Program-made: the position numbers and the translations under genes
Notes under the pieces: model-generated
The model's input: the letters and a program-made list of their open reading frames with translations, nothing else
Databases searched by the model: none
What the model was told of the DNA's origin: nothing
Part shown: in pieces, positions 46,305 through 54,379 of the stretch
Layout: each line of letters starts with the position of its first letter
Numbering within the stretch: position 1 is the stretch's first letter
NCBI RefSeq assembly: GCF_003234935.1
Contig: NZ_QKSB01000001.1
Coordinates: 248,001-312,000, forward strand
DNA length: 64,000 nt
Direction of reading: 5' to 3'
Origin: Putridiphycobacter roseus
GTDB taxonomy: Bacteria; Bacteroidota; Bacteroidia; Flavobacteriales_D; Crocinitomicaceae

Positions 46305-46633
46305 AAACGATTTAAGAGTTGCAATATAAATATTATAAATTAAAAATAAATCTATTTTAGGCTGAAATTCCAGCGCAACTTATTCTCCATGAAAATTACT
46401 TTTTTAAAGTCACTTTCTCCACTATAAAGAAAGGAGGCATAAGCTATGCAGCTTAATGTAAAAGTAGGTCAAGTGAACAAAGTTTTAGCAAAAAAAATAC
46501 GATTTTGATTTTTAGGATAAAAAACTTGGCTTTTAACGACAAGACTAATTAGCCATATTAATATATATAAAGTCATTTCGCATTAGAAACCACATATTTT
46601 TTTGTACCTTTAAATCTCTTTAACCCCTGCATT
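46305..46633. other. AT-rich divergent intergenic region
   Basis: This 329-base gap lies between the divergent 46304 operon and the 46634 adhesin gene and should hold both promoters. A near-consensus box TACCTTTA lies about 30 bases before the 46634 ATG. A perfect AAAGGAGG Shine-Dalgarno-like string at 46429-46436 precedes a 20-codon ORF (ATG 46446), which I do not call as a gene. I see no tRNA or other structured RNA. Confidence 0.5.
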
Positions 46634-48496
46634 ATGAGAATTTTACTATCGCTAATTATTTTAGGAATAATATCCCCGCTTTACGGACAGGAAATAAATG
46701 GCTACGCTCGCGTTTCGCTTATTGCCACTGTTGTAGTAACATTAAGTGATGTAGACGAAACCTATGGTACTTTTGAAGCAGGTGAACAGGTAATTATCAT
46801 GCAAATGCAAGATGATGTGATTGGCGCAAACACCTCCGACAATACAAATTTCGGCTTGTTAAGTGCCATAAATTCAGCTGGTCTTTACGAGGTAAGAACA
46901 ATTGTATCCCAAGTTGAACTATTTGGGACGCCTACTGTTATCACCTTAGACTACCCACTAACAAACGCATATAACTTAGGTGCTAATGGTTCAGTACAAC
47001 TGATTACATTTCCCAAATTTGGAAGTCCGGATTATACCTGTGGCAACTTATCCTCAAGTCCTTGGAATGGCACCACTGGTGGTGTATTAGCTTTTCAAGT
47101 ACCGGGTTACCTAACCATTGGTGGCGATTTACTTGTAGACGGCACTGGTTTTTTAGGCGCGGTAGCGAACGGTGGCAATTCAACAGGTTGTACAGGATCA
47201 TCTAACTATAGGGTTGCAGCGAATGCTAATTTTGCTAAAAAAGGAGAAGGCATCTATAAATTTACAAACCTCAACTACGATTCAGGGAGGGCTAGGATAT
47301 TGAATGGCGGCGGTGGCGGAAACAGTCACAATGCTGGTGGTGGCGGTGGTGGAAACTATACGCAAGGAGGACTTGGCGGTCCAGGCTGGCCAAACTGCAC
47401 CCCTACTGCTGGCGGTATGGGTGGTATTGATTTGAGCACACAAATTAACGCTTCTAGATATTTTATGGGCGGTGGCGGTGGTGCCGGTGAAGGAAATAAC
47501 GGCGGCTCTCAAAACGCAGGAAATGGGGGCGGAATTATCATGATTAAAGCCAACGAAATAAAAACTACTGGCAGCTGTGGTTCAGGACATTTAATTTCTG
47601 CATCTGGACAGTCTGTTTCAAGCGGAAGTGGTGGTGATGGTAATAGTGGTGGAGGTGCAGGAGGAACAATATTGGTAGATGTAAATACATGGTCAATAGC
47701 TGCAGGCTGTCCGGTAACCTTACAAGCAAATGGCGGGAACGGCGGGAACGTTACAAATGCAGGTGAACATGGTGGCGGCGGCGGTGGCGGACAAGGTGCA
47801 GTGATATACTCTATCGCTTTACCAACCGCAAATACTACCACCATCACCCAAAGTGGTCTGGGTGGACTAAATTGCATATCTTGTACCTCTGCAGGCAACG
47901 GAAGCGGAACTAATAATTCAGGAATTATTGCTAATTCAACTGGCCCACTTCCAATTGAATTAACCTATTTTAATGCATTGCTTAATGAAAATGAAAAAGT
48001 TAACCTCGAATGGCAAACGAAATCAGAAAAAGATAATAACTATTTTCTGATAGAAAAATCTGTTGATGCAGTGACTTGGAAAGTACTTGAAAAAATTAAT
48101 GGTACAGGAAATTCTGTGGTAGAAAAAAAATATTACACGCAAGACCCAAGTCCTTATAATGGATTATCTTATTACCGCCTTAAACAAGTTGATTTTGATG
48201 GAAAAGAAAGTATTTACCCACCAAAAAGTATAAACATAAACCAAATAATTAACGCTAATCTATTAATCTATCCAAATCCAACCAATAACCAAATCACTAT
48301 AGAAAGCAATTTTAATAGTTCAAAAGTAAATTTAAATGGTATTCAAATCTATAATTCCTTAGGACAAGATTTTACTAACCGCGTGAAGACGATCGACAAT
48401 AACCATTACAAAATCATTCTAGACCTATCTAACATACAAAGCGGTATATATTACATTAAATTTCAAACACAATTATATAAGGTAATTAAATATTAA
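46634..48496 (+). CDS. Glycine-rich adhesin-like protein with T9SS sorting domain
   Basis: A 620-residue secreted protein. A signal peptide ends at about 18 (ISPLYGQ). The N-terminal part (about 20-190) has the strands YARVSLIATVVVTLSD and GEQVIIMQMQDDVIGA and the segment PWNGTTGGVLAFQV, seen in many Bacteroidota surface proteins. Residues about 224-385 are extraordinarily rich in glycine, with runs of five to seven glycines. From about 440 there is an FN3-like strand domain (PLPIELTYFNALLNENEKVNLEWQ) and then a type A T9SS sorting domain (LLIYPNPTNNQITIES to the end). It is probably displayed on or released from the cell surface by T9SS; a role in adhesion or gliding is inferred. Confidence 0.85.
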   Translation: MRILLSLIILGIISPLYGQEINGYARVSLIATVVVTLSDVDETYGTFEAGEQVIIMQMQDDVIGANTSDNTNFGLLSAINSAGLYEVRTIVSQVELFGTPTVITLDYPLTNAYNLGANGSVQLITFPKFGSPDYTCGNLSSSPWNGTTGGVLAFQVPGYLTIGGDLLVDGTGFLGAVANGGNSTGCTGSSNYRVAANANFAKKGEGIYKFTNLNYDSGRARILNGGGGGNSHNAGGGGGGNYTQGGLGGPGWPNCTPTAGGMGGIDLSTQINASRYFMGGGGGAGEGNNGGSQNAGNGGGIIMIKANEIKTTGSCGSGHLISASGQSVSSGSGGDGNSGGGAGGTILVDVNTWSIAAGCPVTLQANGGNGGNVTNAGEHGGGGGGGQGAVIYSIALPTANTTTITQSGLGGLNCISCTSAGNGSGTNNSGIIANSTGPLPIELTYFNALLNENEKVNLEWQTKSEKDNNYFLIEKSVDAVTWKVLEKINGTGNSVVEKKYYTQDPSPYNGLSYYRLKQVDFDGKESIYPPKSININQIINANLLIYPNPTNNQITIESNFNSSKVNLNGIQIYNSLGQDFTNRVKTIDNNHYKIILDLSNIQSGIYYIKFQTQLYKVIKY

Positions 48497-48590
48497 GATT
48501 TTTATAAAACCATGTGTAGGATATAGTACTTACTGTACAGCCATTTTTAATTGCTTTAATAAGTGAAAATAAAACCAATTTTAGCAGTGC

Positions 48591-49763
48591 TCAAAAAGGA
48601 ATCTTTTCTGTACTTGTCTTCCAGTTAAATTGCTTTTTTACAAACACATTTGCTGCTTTTACCAATTGGCTTTTTTCTTCCTCATGTGTCCATAAAAACT
48701 CCATTTGCTCGATAAATGCAGTAGCAGTATCGGCAATCAAAATCTCTTTTTGAGGCGTAGCATTCAAGGCATTATTCGCCATTGAAGTAGTTACACAAGG
48801 AACCCCTATTGCCATGGCTTCTAATAATTTATTTTGTAAACCGGTACCAATAAACAAAGGCGCTATGCATATTTTAGCGGAAGCATAGGCATTTTTAATA
48901 TCTGGCATCCAACCAGAAATGGTAATTTGAGGATAGTTTTTCGCCTTACTTATAATTTTCTCATGCGGACTAGTCCCTGCAAATAAGCCTTTAATAGTAG
49001 GATTTAACTTTAAAAGCCGAGGCATTAACTCCTCTAAAATATATTCGCAACAAGCAATGTTAGGAGCATAACTCAAATTTCCCACAAAAACAAAGTCATA
49101 CAATACTTCACCTTGGTAATTAAAATTAAAGAAAGAGGCGTCTATACCATTCTTAACAATTTGAATCTCTTCGTGGTTTGGGTGTGGTATATGGGCACGA
49201 TCTTGTTCTGAAATAATGGTGTGGTGATCGAAATAATCAAAAATTCTATTTTCATATTGCTTCAGTCGCTGATACTCAATATTGGTTAAAAACCTGGTCA
49301 AACCTCTCCCTGCATCCCTTCTTCTTTTCATGCCCATGCTAAAAGCATCCATATAATCAAGCGTTTTAGGAATATGGTGATAATCTTTTACATATTCTGC
49401 GACACGAATTAATTGACAATAAATAAAATCGGGCTGAATCCTTTCTATCTCATTTTGAATTTTCCTATGAATTCTATTTTGATAAAAATAATGGATTTGA
49501 ATTGGTTTTTGACTTACTAAACCTTTGCATAAGTTCCAAAATATAACCCATTTATTTAGTGGATAAATGCGGTATTCGAAAGAAACTTCAGACAAAGCTA
49601 TCCGTGTAGCATCATCCACTTTTTGATCCGTCAAACAAGATAAATAAACCTCATATTTATCTGAAAGTACCTTTAATTGATGGTAGGCACGTAATTTATC
49701 CCCTTTATCTAATGGAAAAGGAACCCTGGACAACATAACAAATAGCTTTTGTTTTTGCTCCAT
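48591..49763 (-). CDS. GT4-like glycosyltransferase (PEP-CTERM/XrtA-associated type)
   Basis: A 390-residue GT-B glycosyltransferase. The opening MLSRVPFPLDKGDKLRAYHQ and the C-terminal GTGLQNKLLEAMAIGVPCVTT (donor site, E in LLEAMA) identify family 4. The start fits the type that accompanies exosortase systems, but no exosortase or PEP-CTERM gene is in the window. Donor and acceptor are unknown. The ATG directly follows the previous gene's TAA in the same frame, suggesting coupled translation with the second glycosyltransferase. Confidence 0.82.
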   Translation of the reverse strand: MEQKQKLFVMLSRVPFPLDKGDKLRAYHQLKVLSDKYEVYLSCLTDQKVDDATRIALSEVSFEYRIYPLNKWVIFWNLCKGLVSQKPIQIHYFYQNRIHRKIQNEIERIQPDFIYCQLIRVAEYVKDYHHIPKTLDYMDAFSMGMKRRRDAGRGLTRFLTNIEYQRLKQYENRIFDYFDHHTIISEQDRAHIPHPNHEEIQIVKNGIDASFFNFNYQGEVLYDFVFVGNLSYAPNIACCEYILEELMPRLLKLNPTIKGLFAGTSPHEKIISKAKNYPQITISGWMPDIKNAYASAKICIAPLFIGTGLQNKLLEAMAIGVPCVTTSMANNALNATPQKEILIADTATAFIEQMEFLWTHEEEKSQLVKAANVFVKKQFNWKTSTEKIPF

Positions 49764-50948
49764 TTATAAAGTTTGATAAAATTGAATTAATTTTTTCATT
49801 ATCAATTCTGTGTCATATTTAGCCACTACTAATTTTCTTGCATTGGTCCCAATCTTTAGTGCTTTTTCAGGATGATCAATTAAATCTTCAATTTTTTCTT
49901 TAAAAGCAGCTGGTGTATCGGCTATTAAAATATTTTCATTTTCGGTAACCTCAATTCCCTCTGCACCAATACTAGTAGTAATTACTGTTTTACCCAATGC
50001 CATGGCTTCAATTATTTTAATACGCATACCGCTCCCTGAAAGTAAGGGCACTAACATGACCTGGTGTTTATTAATAAAATCATTAGCCGAAGGAACCTCA
50101 CCGTGATTTACTACGCGTTCATCTTTTAAATGAATCAAATATTTAGGCATATCAATCCCAGCCAAATGCAACCTAAAAGACTTGCGTTTAATCAAGGGTA
50201 AAATATCATCCAAAAACCAGTTAACACCTTCCACATTTGGACTCCAATTCATGGCGCCTATGTGAAAGAAATCTATTTCTTTTTGATTTTCAATTAACTG
50301 ATACCTACTTAAATCAATACCAAAGGGAATAGTAACCAAGGGCACTTTACATTTCAACTTTTCATACCTTGAACTATCATCAAAACTAATGGCTGCAATA
50401 CCATCTACTTCATTTAAGATATATTTTTCATATTTCTTTAACTTTTTCGACAAGTGTTTAAGGTATACCTTTTTCGCTGATTTTTTTTCTACATTTGCTA
50501 AACGCTCCCAAATCACGTGCTCTAGATTATGACTTCTTAAAACTACCTTTGCTTTACTATACCTTCTAATGGTATATAAATAAGGGGTCATAAACAAACT
50601 CTCAAGATGAATAACATCATACTCACTCTCTTCGAGTGTCCGTTGTAATAAAGAATCAAAATCTGGAGAAAAAAAACGGCTGACGTTATAGGAGTCAGCT
50701 GTTACTAAAGCTGAAAAAGCATCTACAATGTTTATTCTAGTATCTACAAATACACTTTCAATTTTTGTGGCTGCTACAAACTCCTTGGTATAACTTTCTA
50801 TTAAAAAAGGATGTTTTGCAGTTGAAATACTGATAATTTTTAAATCAATATTTGCGGATAATAAACCCTGTGAAATATTTTTTATAGCCAAGCAACCACC
50901 ATCTATCGCTGGAAAAGGGGGCTTATTACACAATTGTAGAACTTTCAT
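49764..50948 (-). CDS. GT4-like glycosyltransferase
   Basis: A 394-residue GT-B glycosyltransferase related to its downstream neighbour: MKVLQLCNKPPFPAIDGGCL at the N-terminus, LRSHNLEHVIWERL near 145, and the C-terminal donor block SGSGMRIKIIEAMALGKTVITT (about 315-336). It probably adds a sugar to lipopolysaccharide or another envelope glycan. Its start overlaps the stop of the LptF/LptG permease gene (ATGA), linking sugar addition with lipopolysaccharide export. Confidence 0.82.
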   Translation of the reverse strand: MKVLQLCNKPPFPAIDGGCLAIKNISQGLLSANIDLKIISISTAKHPFLIESYTKEFVAATKIESVFVDTRINIVDAFSALVTADSYNVSRFFSPDFDSLLQRTLEESEYDVIHLESLFMTPYLYTIRRYSKAKVVLRSHNLEHVIWERLANVEKKSAKKVYLKHLSKKLKKYEKYILNEVDGIAAISFDDSSRYEKLKCKVPLVTIPFGIDLSRYQLIENQKEIDFFHIGAMNWSPNVEGVNWFLDDILPLIKRKSFRLHLAGIDMPKYLIHLKDERVVNHGEVPSANDFINKHQVMLVPLLSGSGMRIKIIEAMALGKTVITTSIGAEGIEVTENENILIADTPAAFKEKIEDLIDHPEKALKIGTNARKLVVAKYDTELIMKKLIQFYQTL

Positions 50949-52387
50949 TTAGACTTAAATTTTTTAAAAAACTGCTTATACACCTCAACATCAAATAAAG
51001 CGGACTCATTAGCTGACTGTATGGATAAAAATACACCCACCGGCACTAAGAAAAAAGCACTTAGCCAAATCCCATAAAAGGGAGTCAACACATTAGACTC
51101 TACCAGATTTTCCCCAGTAATGGTAATGATATAGTAGAAAAGAAATAATACAGTTGCCAAAATCAAAGGCAAACCTAGTCCACCCTTTTTTACTATAGCG
51201 CCTAAAGGAGCCCCGACAAAAAACAATACGATTACTGCAAAGGACAATGTGAATTTTTGATGCCAAGCCACTTTATAGTCATTTATCATCTGATTTCTAC
51301 CTTTTGATCTCAATAAAAAATTATAGGAAAAGTCTTTTCTCGCTCTAATATTTACCTGCGCTAGTTTTAATGCTTGTGAATAGCTCAAGTCACTCATTTC
51401 TTGAATAGTGAATATAGAATCTATAATTCTATCATTTACCATATTTTCTTCCGCTAAAGCTGTATCCCTTGTGACAAATTTGGTGGGTACATTTAATCGG
51501 TCATCAAGTACAAAAACTTCATTTTTTACCCGTTTTTTAAATTCGTATTTAATAGAATCGAAATCAATAATGATGGTATCTAATTTCCGATCCAGTTGTA
51601 AAAAGTTCATCATTTCAAAATCTCGCTTATACAAATTTTCATCTGTTTTCTGCAAGTTAAAGTTTGAAAAATCAAACTTTAGAATGGTTTCTTTAAAAAA
51701 AGTTTTGGAATATGGATAAGGGTCATTTTTTTGCGCCATAAAAGAACTTTCTTCATAAATGGCACCATTTGATAGTTTCAGGAATAAATAATCGTTGTTG
51801 TCACTAAAAATCATTTCTCCCCTTTCAGATCGAATAGTTCTTGCAGGGTTATTGGTATAAATCAATACGCCATTTAGTACACCTGTTTCTTCGTCCTTAC
51901 TATCCACCTTTAAAGACAAGCCATCAATATCATTATAAAAGATTCCTTCTGGAATATAAAAAGTAGTTTTCTTTTGCTGTAAATCGTATATCAAAGCCCT
52001 TTGCTTGAGATTGGCAATAGGCAAAATATAATTAGAAAAATAAAAAGTACCAATAGCTATAAAAACGACAAAAACCACCATTGGTCGCATCATCCTAAAC
52101 AAAGATATACCTGAGGACTTCATAGCGGTTAACTCATTGGTTTCCGCCAAATTTCCCATAGTCATAATGGAAGAAAATAGAATAGCAATTGGCAAAGCCA
52201 TTGGTATGATATTAGCCGAAGTATAAAACAGCAACTTAAGGATGACCAGCATGCCAACATCCTTCCCCATAATATCGTCCACGTATTTCCACAAAAATTG
52301 CATGATTAAAAAAACCATGGCAATGGTGAAAGTGACCACAAAAGGCCCAATAAAGGACTTTAAAATAAAATAATAGATTTTTTTCAA
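50945..52387 (-). CDS. LptF/LptG family permease (YjgP/YjgQ)
   Basis: A 480-residue permease of the LptB2FG family, the ABC transporter that moves lipopolysaccharide from the inner membrane to the outer membrane. It has three N-terminal membrane segments (about 10-115), a periplasmic jellyroll-like domain (about 120-360, enlarged by an insert near 255-330) and three C-terminal segments (about 375-465). This is the usual layout. Whether it is LptF or LptG cannot be decided here. It begins 35 bases downstream of the START-like gene and leads into two glycosyltransferase genes. Confidence 0.9.
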   Translation of the reverse strand: MKKIYYFILKSFIGPFVVTFTIAMVFLIMQFLWKYVDDIMGKDVGMLVILKLLFYTSANIIPMALPIAILFSSIMTMGNLAETNELTAMKSSGISLFRMMRPMVVFVVFIAIGTFYFSNYILPIANLKQRALIYDLQQKKTTFYIPEGIFYNDIDGLSLKVDSKDEETGVLNGVLIYTNNPARTIRSERGEMIFSDNNDYLFLKLSNGAIYEESSFMAQKNDPYPYSKTFFKETILKFDFSNFNLQKTDENLYKRDFEMMNFLQLDRKLDTIIIDFDSIKYEFKKRVKNEVFVLDDRLNVPTKFVTRDTALAEENMVNDRIIDSIFTIQEMSDLSYSQALKLAQVNIRARKDFSYNFLLRSKGRNQMINDYKVAWHQKFTLSFAVIVLFFVGAPLGAIVKKGGLGLPLILATVLFLFYYIITITGENLVESNVLTPFYGIWLSAFFLVPVGVFLSIQSANESALFDVEVYKQFFKKFKSK

Positions 52388-52422
52388 AAGGCTGTTATTT
52401 TGTCAATAACAAAGGTATTAAA

Positions 52423-52812
52423 TTATGAGCCTATCACCATCTTTAATTCTGAAATTTGATTTGTCCATAATAATTTGGCTTCTTCAATTTCATCTTCTTC
52501 TGCGTAATCGGTCACAATTAAAGCAACATCATTGGTTAAATCATCAATTTTTATTCTGATTTGGAAAAATGATTTAATATCATCTTCTACATCTTCCATC
52601 CATTGAAATTTCACCAATTCCCCTTTTTTCTTTGCTAACATTTTAGCACTCTCTTCACTTCCATCCCAAATAAATGTGAATACATCTTTTTTAATGTTCA
52701 CATTATCAGCAAACCACTCACTTAAACCACTCGGGGTACTAATCATGTTATATAACACGTTAATGGAGGATTTTACTTCAAATTCCATTTGGTACTCAAC
52801 CTTCTCTGACAT
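52423..52812 (-). CDS. START-like/SRPBCC domain protein
   Basis: A 129-residue protein with the SRPBCC pattern of small Bacteroidota START-like proteins: YQMEFEVKSSINVLYNMIS, TPSGLSEWFADNVN, then a strand set ending IVTDYAEEDEIEEAK and a C-terminal helix. These folds bind lipids or aromatics in a pocket. No role is established. Adjacent to the LptF/LptG gene on the same strand, so a lipid-related role is possible (inferred). The gene starts at ATG 52812, and I see no clear promoter box. Confidence 0.78.
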   Translation of the reverse strand: MSEKVEYQMEFEVKSSINVLYNMISTPSGLSEWFADNVNIKKDVFTFIWDGSEESAKMLAKKKGELVKFQWMEDVEDDIKSFFQIRIKIDDLTNDVALIVTDYAEEDEIEEAKLLWTNQISELKMVIGS

Positions 52813-53268
52813 TGTTTTTTGTTTCTTATTTTAAAGCGCGTAAGATAGTAAAATAATTTGCAATATGACGGAATGTGCAATTCAAAATATTTTTAGCCAC
52901 AATTGACCTTCAGAATTTAATTGATAGCCATTATACAGATGGCCGAATCCATATTACTGCCGGTAATTTTTACTTTCGGTATTAAATGATAGACTGGTCT
53001 TCGAGTCCAAAGAAAAAATAGCCACCTTTTCTACACTCAGCTCCAAGCTTATAAAAGCAAGAAGCTCGATAAAAGACAAGAGTAGATGCATTACTTCTGG
53101 TTGGAGTAAAACAGAAACAGTCAAAAGGCAAAGGAAAGATGCGACACGCCTTAACAAATCTACTTGATTAAACAAGCAAAATTCAAATCTATTTTAGCAA
53201 AACCATAACCTTTTTGTAAAACATTACGTAACAGTAAAAACGAACTTTAGAAATTTAAATTATTACAA
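52813..53268. other. Gene-poor stretch with an unexplained open segment
   Basis: The 456-base gap has no convincing gene. Segment 52964-53165 is open without stops on both strands: on the plus strand from a TAA at about 52964 to a TGA near 53166, and on the minus strand for 73 codons from a TTG at 53175. Its composition is less AT-rich than nearby intergenic DNA. The plus frame has no ATG, so I list it as unresolved rather than as a CDS. No tRNA, rRNA or RNase P RNA signature is seen. Confidence 0.4.
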
Positions 53269-53448
53269 ATGAAAAAATGTTTTAAAACACTCGCAAAAGA
53301 AAAATTGTCAATCCATCAATTAAGTGGTACAGATTCGCACCTCAGTGTATTTGAAGTAGCTCAATTATTTGATGTGATTACCGGTAAATCCGACAATCAT
53401 TTTTTTTTAACGAATACATTGGTTTCAAACGGGATTTGTTTGAATTAG
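53269..53448 (+). CDS. Candidate small peptide gene, 59 residues
   Basis: An ATG-started ORF (MKKCFKTLAKEKLSIHQLSG...) of 59 codons. Its stop overlaps a CTAG-rich repeat, and a plus-strand terminator-like hairpin lies about 80 bases downstream. A run of eight T at 53401-53408 could cause slippage. The sequence has Cys only at 4 and 57. The opening KEKLSIHQLSG loosely recalls leader peptides of ribosomally made peptides in Bacteroidota, but there is no modification gene nearby. No family recognised. Confidence 0.35.
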   Translation: MKKCFKTLAKEKLSIHQLSGTDSHLSVFEVAQLFDVITGKSDNHFFLTNTLVSNGICLN

Positions 53449-53497
53449 TATCTAGAACCTAGACAATAGATACTAGATACTAGATAATAGATACTAG
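53446..53497. repeat. CTAG-rich direct and inverted repeat
   Basis: TAGATACTAG occurs twice as a direct repeat 21 bases apart (53467-53476 and 53488-53497), with a further ATACTAG at 53477-53483. The first copy, TAGTATCTAG (53446-53455), is the inverted form. It can pair with the CTAGATACTA found inside the direct copies. The block is short and strictly intergenic except for the stop of the 53269 ORF. Confidence 0.75.
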
Positions 53498-53525
53498 AAA
53501 AAGTAAATAATTCAACTTAATATAC

Positions 53526-53556
53526 ATACATCAACTTAAGGTTGGTGTATTTTTTT
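53526..53556 (+). terminator. Plus-strand terminator-like hairpin overlapping the EI24 gene end
   Basis: A 10-bp stem (ATACATCAAC / GTTGGTGTAT, one T-G pair) with loop TTAAG, followed by TTTTTT on the plus strand. It includes the last codons of the minus-strand EI24 gene, which lies in the other direction, so the hairpin suits a plus-strand transcript such as the 53269 ORF. Confidence 0.6.
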
Positions 53557-54286
53557 GTCCAAATTCTTTGAAATAAACCTGTGCTGCGGCAATGGTCAAC
53601 ATGTGTGGCACCAAAGTAATAGTAAATAAAAACAAGACCAAAAACCCAGTTTCTTCCGGGATATAAATGGCCACAGAAAAGATTAACCCAGCAAAGAGAC
53701 AAATCCATTTATGCTGTGTTCCAAACTGCCAACTTGTTTTGGCATTTTTCGCATCCAATTCTAAAGCAAAATCGAAAAAAGAAAAGCCGATAAAAAAAGA
53801 AGTCACCATAAAAGCGACAATTTTATAAAATGCATCTCCGAATAAAAAAGACAAAATCCAGAGGAGGATCAATAAAAAGATTTCAATAGAAAAGGCAATG
53901 GCAAATATTTTTATACTTCTAAAAATACTTTTGATGAATTGTCCAAAACCAAAATCTACTTTCACGCCGGTAATATCTTCTTTTACTTTTTCAGCAAAAT
54001 AAGAATTGATGGGGGTCAATAAAATAAGAATCACAAATTCGAACAAGACAAAAGACAAGGACTTCAATCCACTTTCCATACCACGGACAATGGAACCTAT
54101 GACCCACCAGTCTTCCATAAAGGCCATTCTACTCGACATATTCGCGCCACCTTTCATGGAATAATAAAAGAGTATTGCAAACACAATTGCAGGAATAAAA
54201 TAAACGTATAACTTATGCTTTACTACAAAAGCCAAACTTCCTAAGAAGGCTTTAAATATTGAAAGAAACTGATTTATGATGGCCAT
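53531..54286 (-). CDS. EI24 domain membrane protein
   Basis: A 251-residue membrane protein with four to five hydrophobic segments and the EI24/CysZ-like layout: N-terminal IFKAFLGSLAFVVKHK, LFEFVILILLTPINSYFAEKV (about 82-102), a central pair of helices (about 125-160) and a C-terminal set ending KEFGQKNTPTLS. The family includes sulfate permease CysZ, but function here is unknown. It is divergent from dnaE, with about 93 bases between them. Confidence 0.78.
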   Translation of the reverse strand: MAIINQFLSIFKAFLGSLAFVVKHKLYVYFIPAIVFAILFYYSMKGGANMSSRMAFMEDWWVIGSIVRGMESGLKSLSFVLFEFVILILLTPINSYFAEKVKEDITGVKVDFGFGQFIKSIFRSIKIFAIAFSIEIFLLILLWILSFLFGDAFYKIVAFMVTSFFIGFSFFDFALELDAKNAKTSWQFGTQHKWICLFAGLIFSVAIYIPEETGFLVLFLFTITLVPHMLTIAAAQVYFKEFGQKNTPTLS

Positions 54287-54379
54287 TTAAAACTTGTTAA
54301 TAATTCATTGCCTAAAATAGAGATTTAATTTAATTTTGATGGTAATTTTAGTCTTTCAATTTATTTTCGAAACTTTCCC

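Noticed and set aside
47509..47898. A 129-codon proline-rich minus-strand ORF
   Set aside because: It is the antisense of glycine codons (GGN read as proline) in the glycine-rich gene at 46634.
52954..53175. A 73-codon minus-strand ORF as a membrane protein
   Set aside because: It has only a TTG start, no family features, and the opposite strand is open over the same bases, so I could not support a call. The stretch is listed as unresolved instead.
53269..53448. Lanthipeptide or other modified-peptide precursor
   Set aside because: The resemblance to a leader is weak, cysteines are few, and no modification or export gene is nearby.
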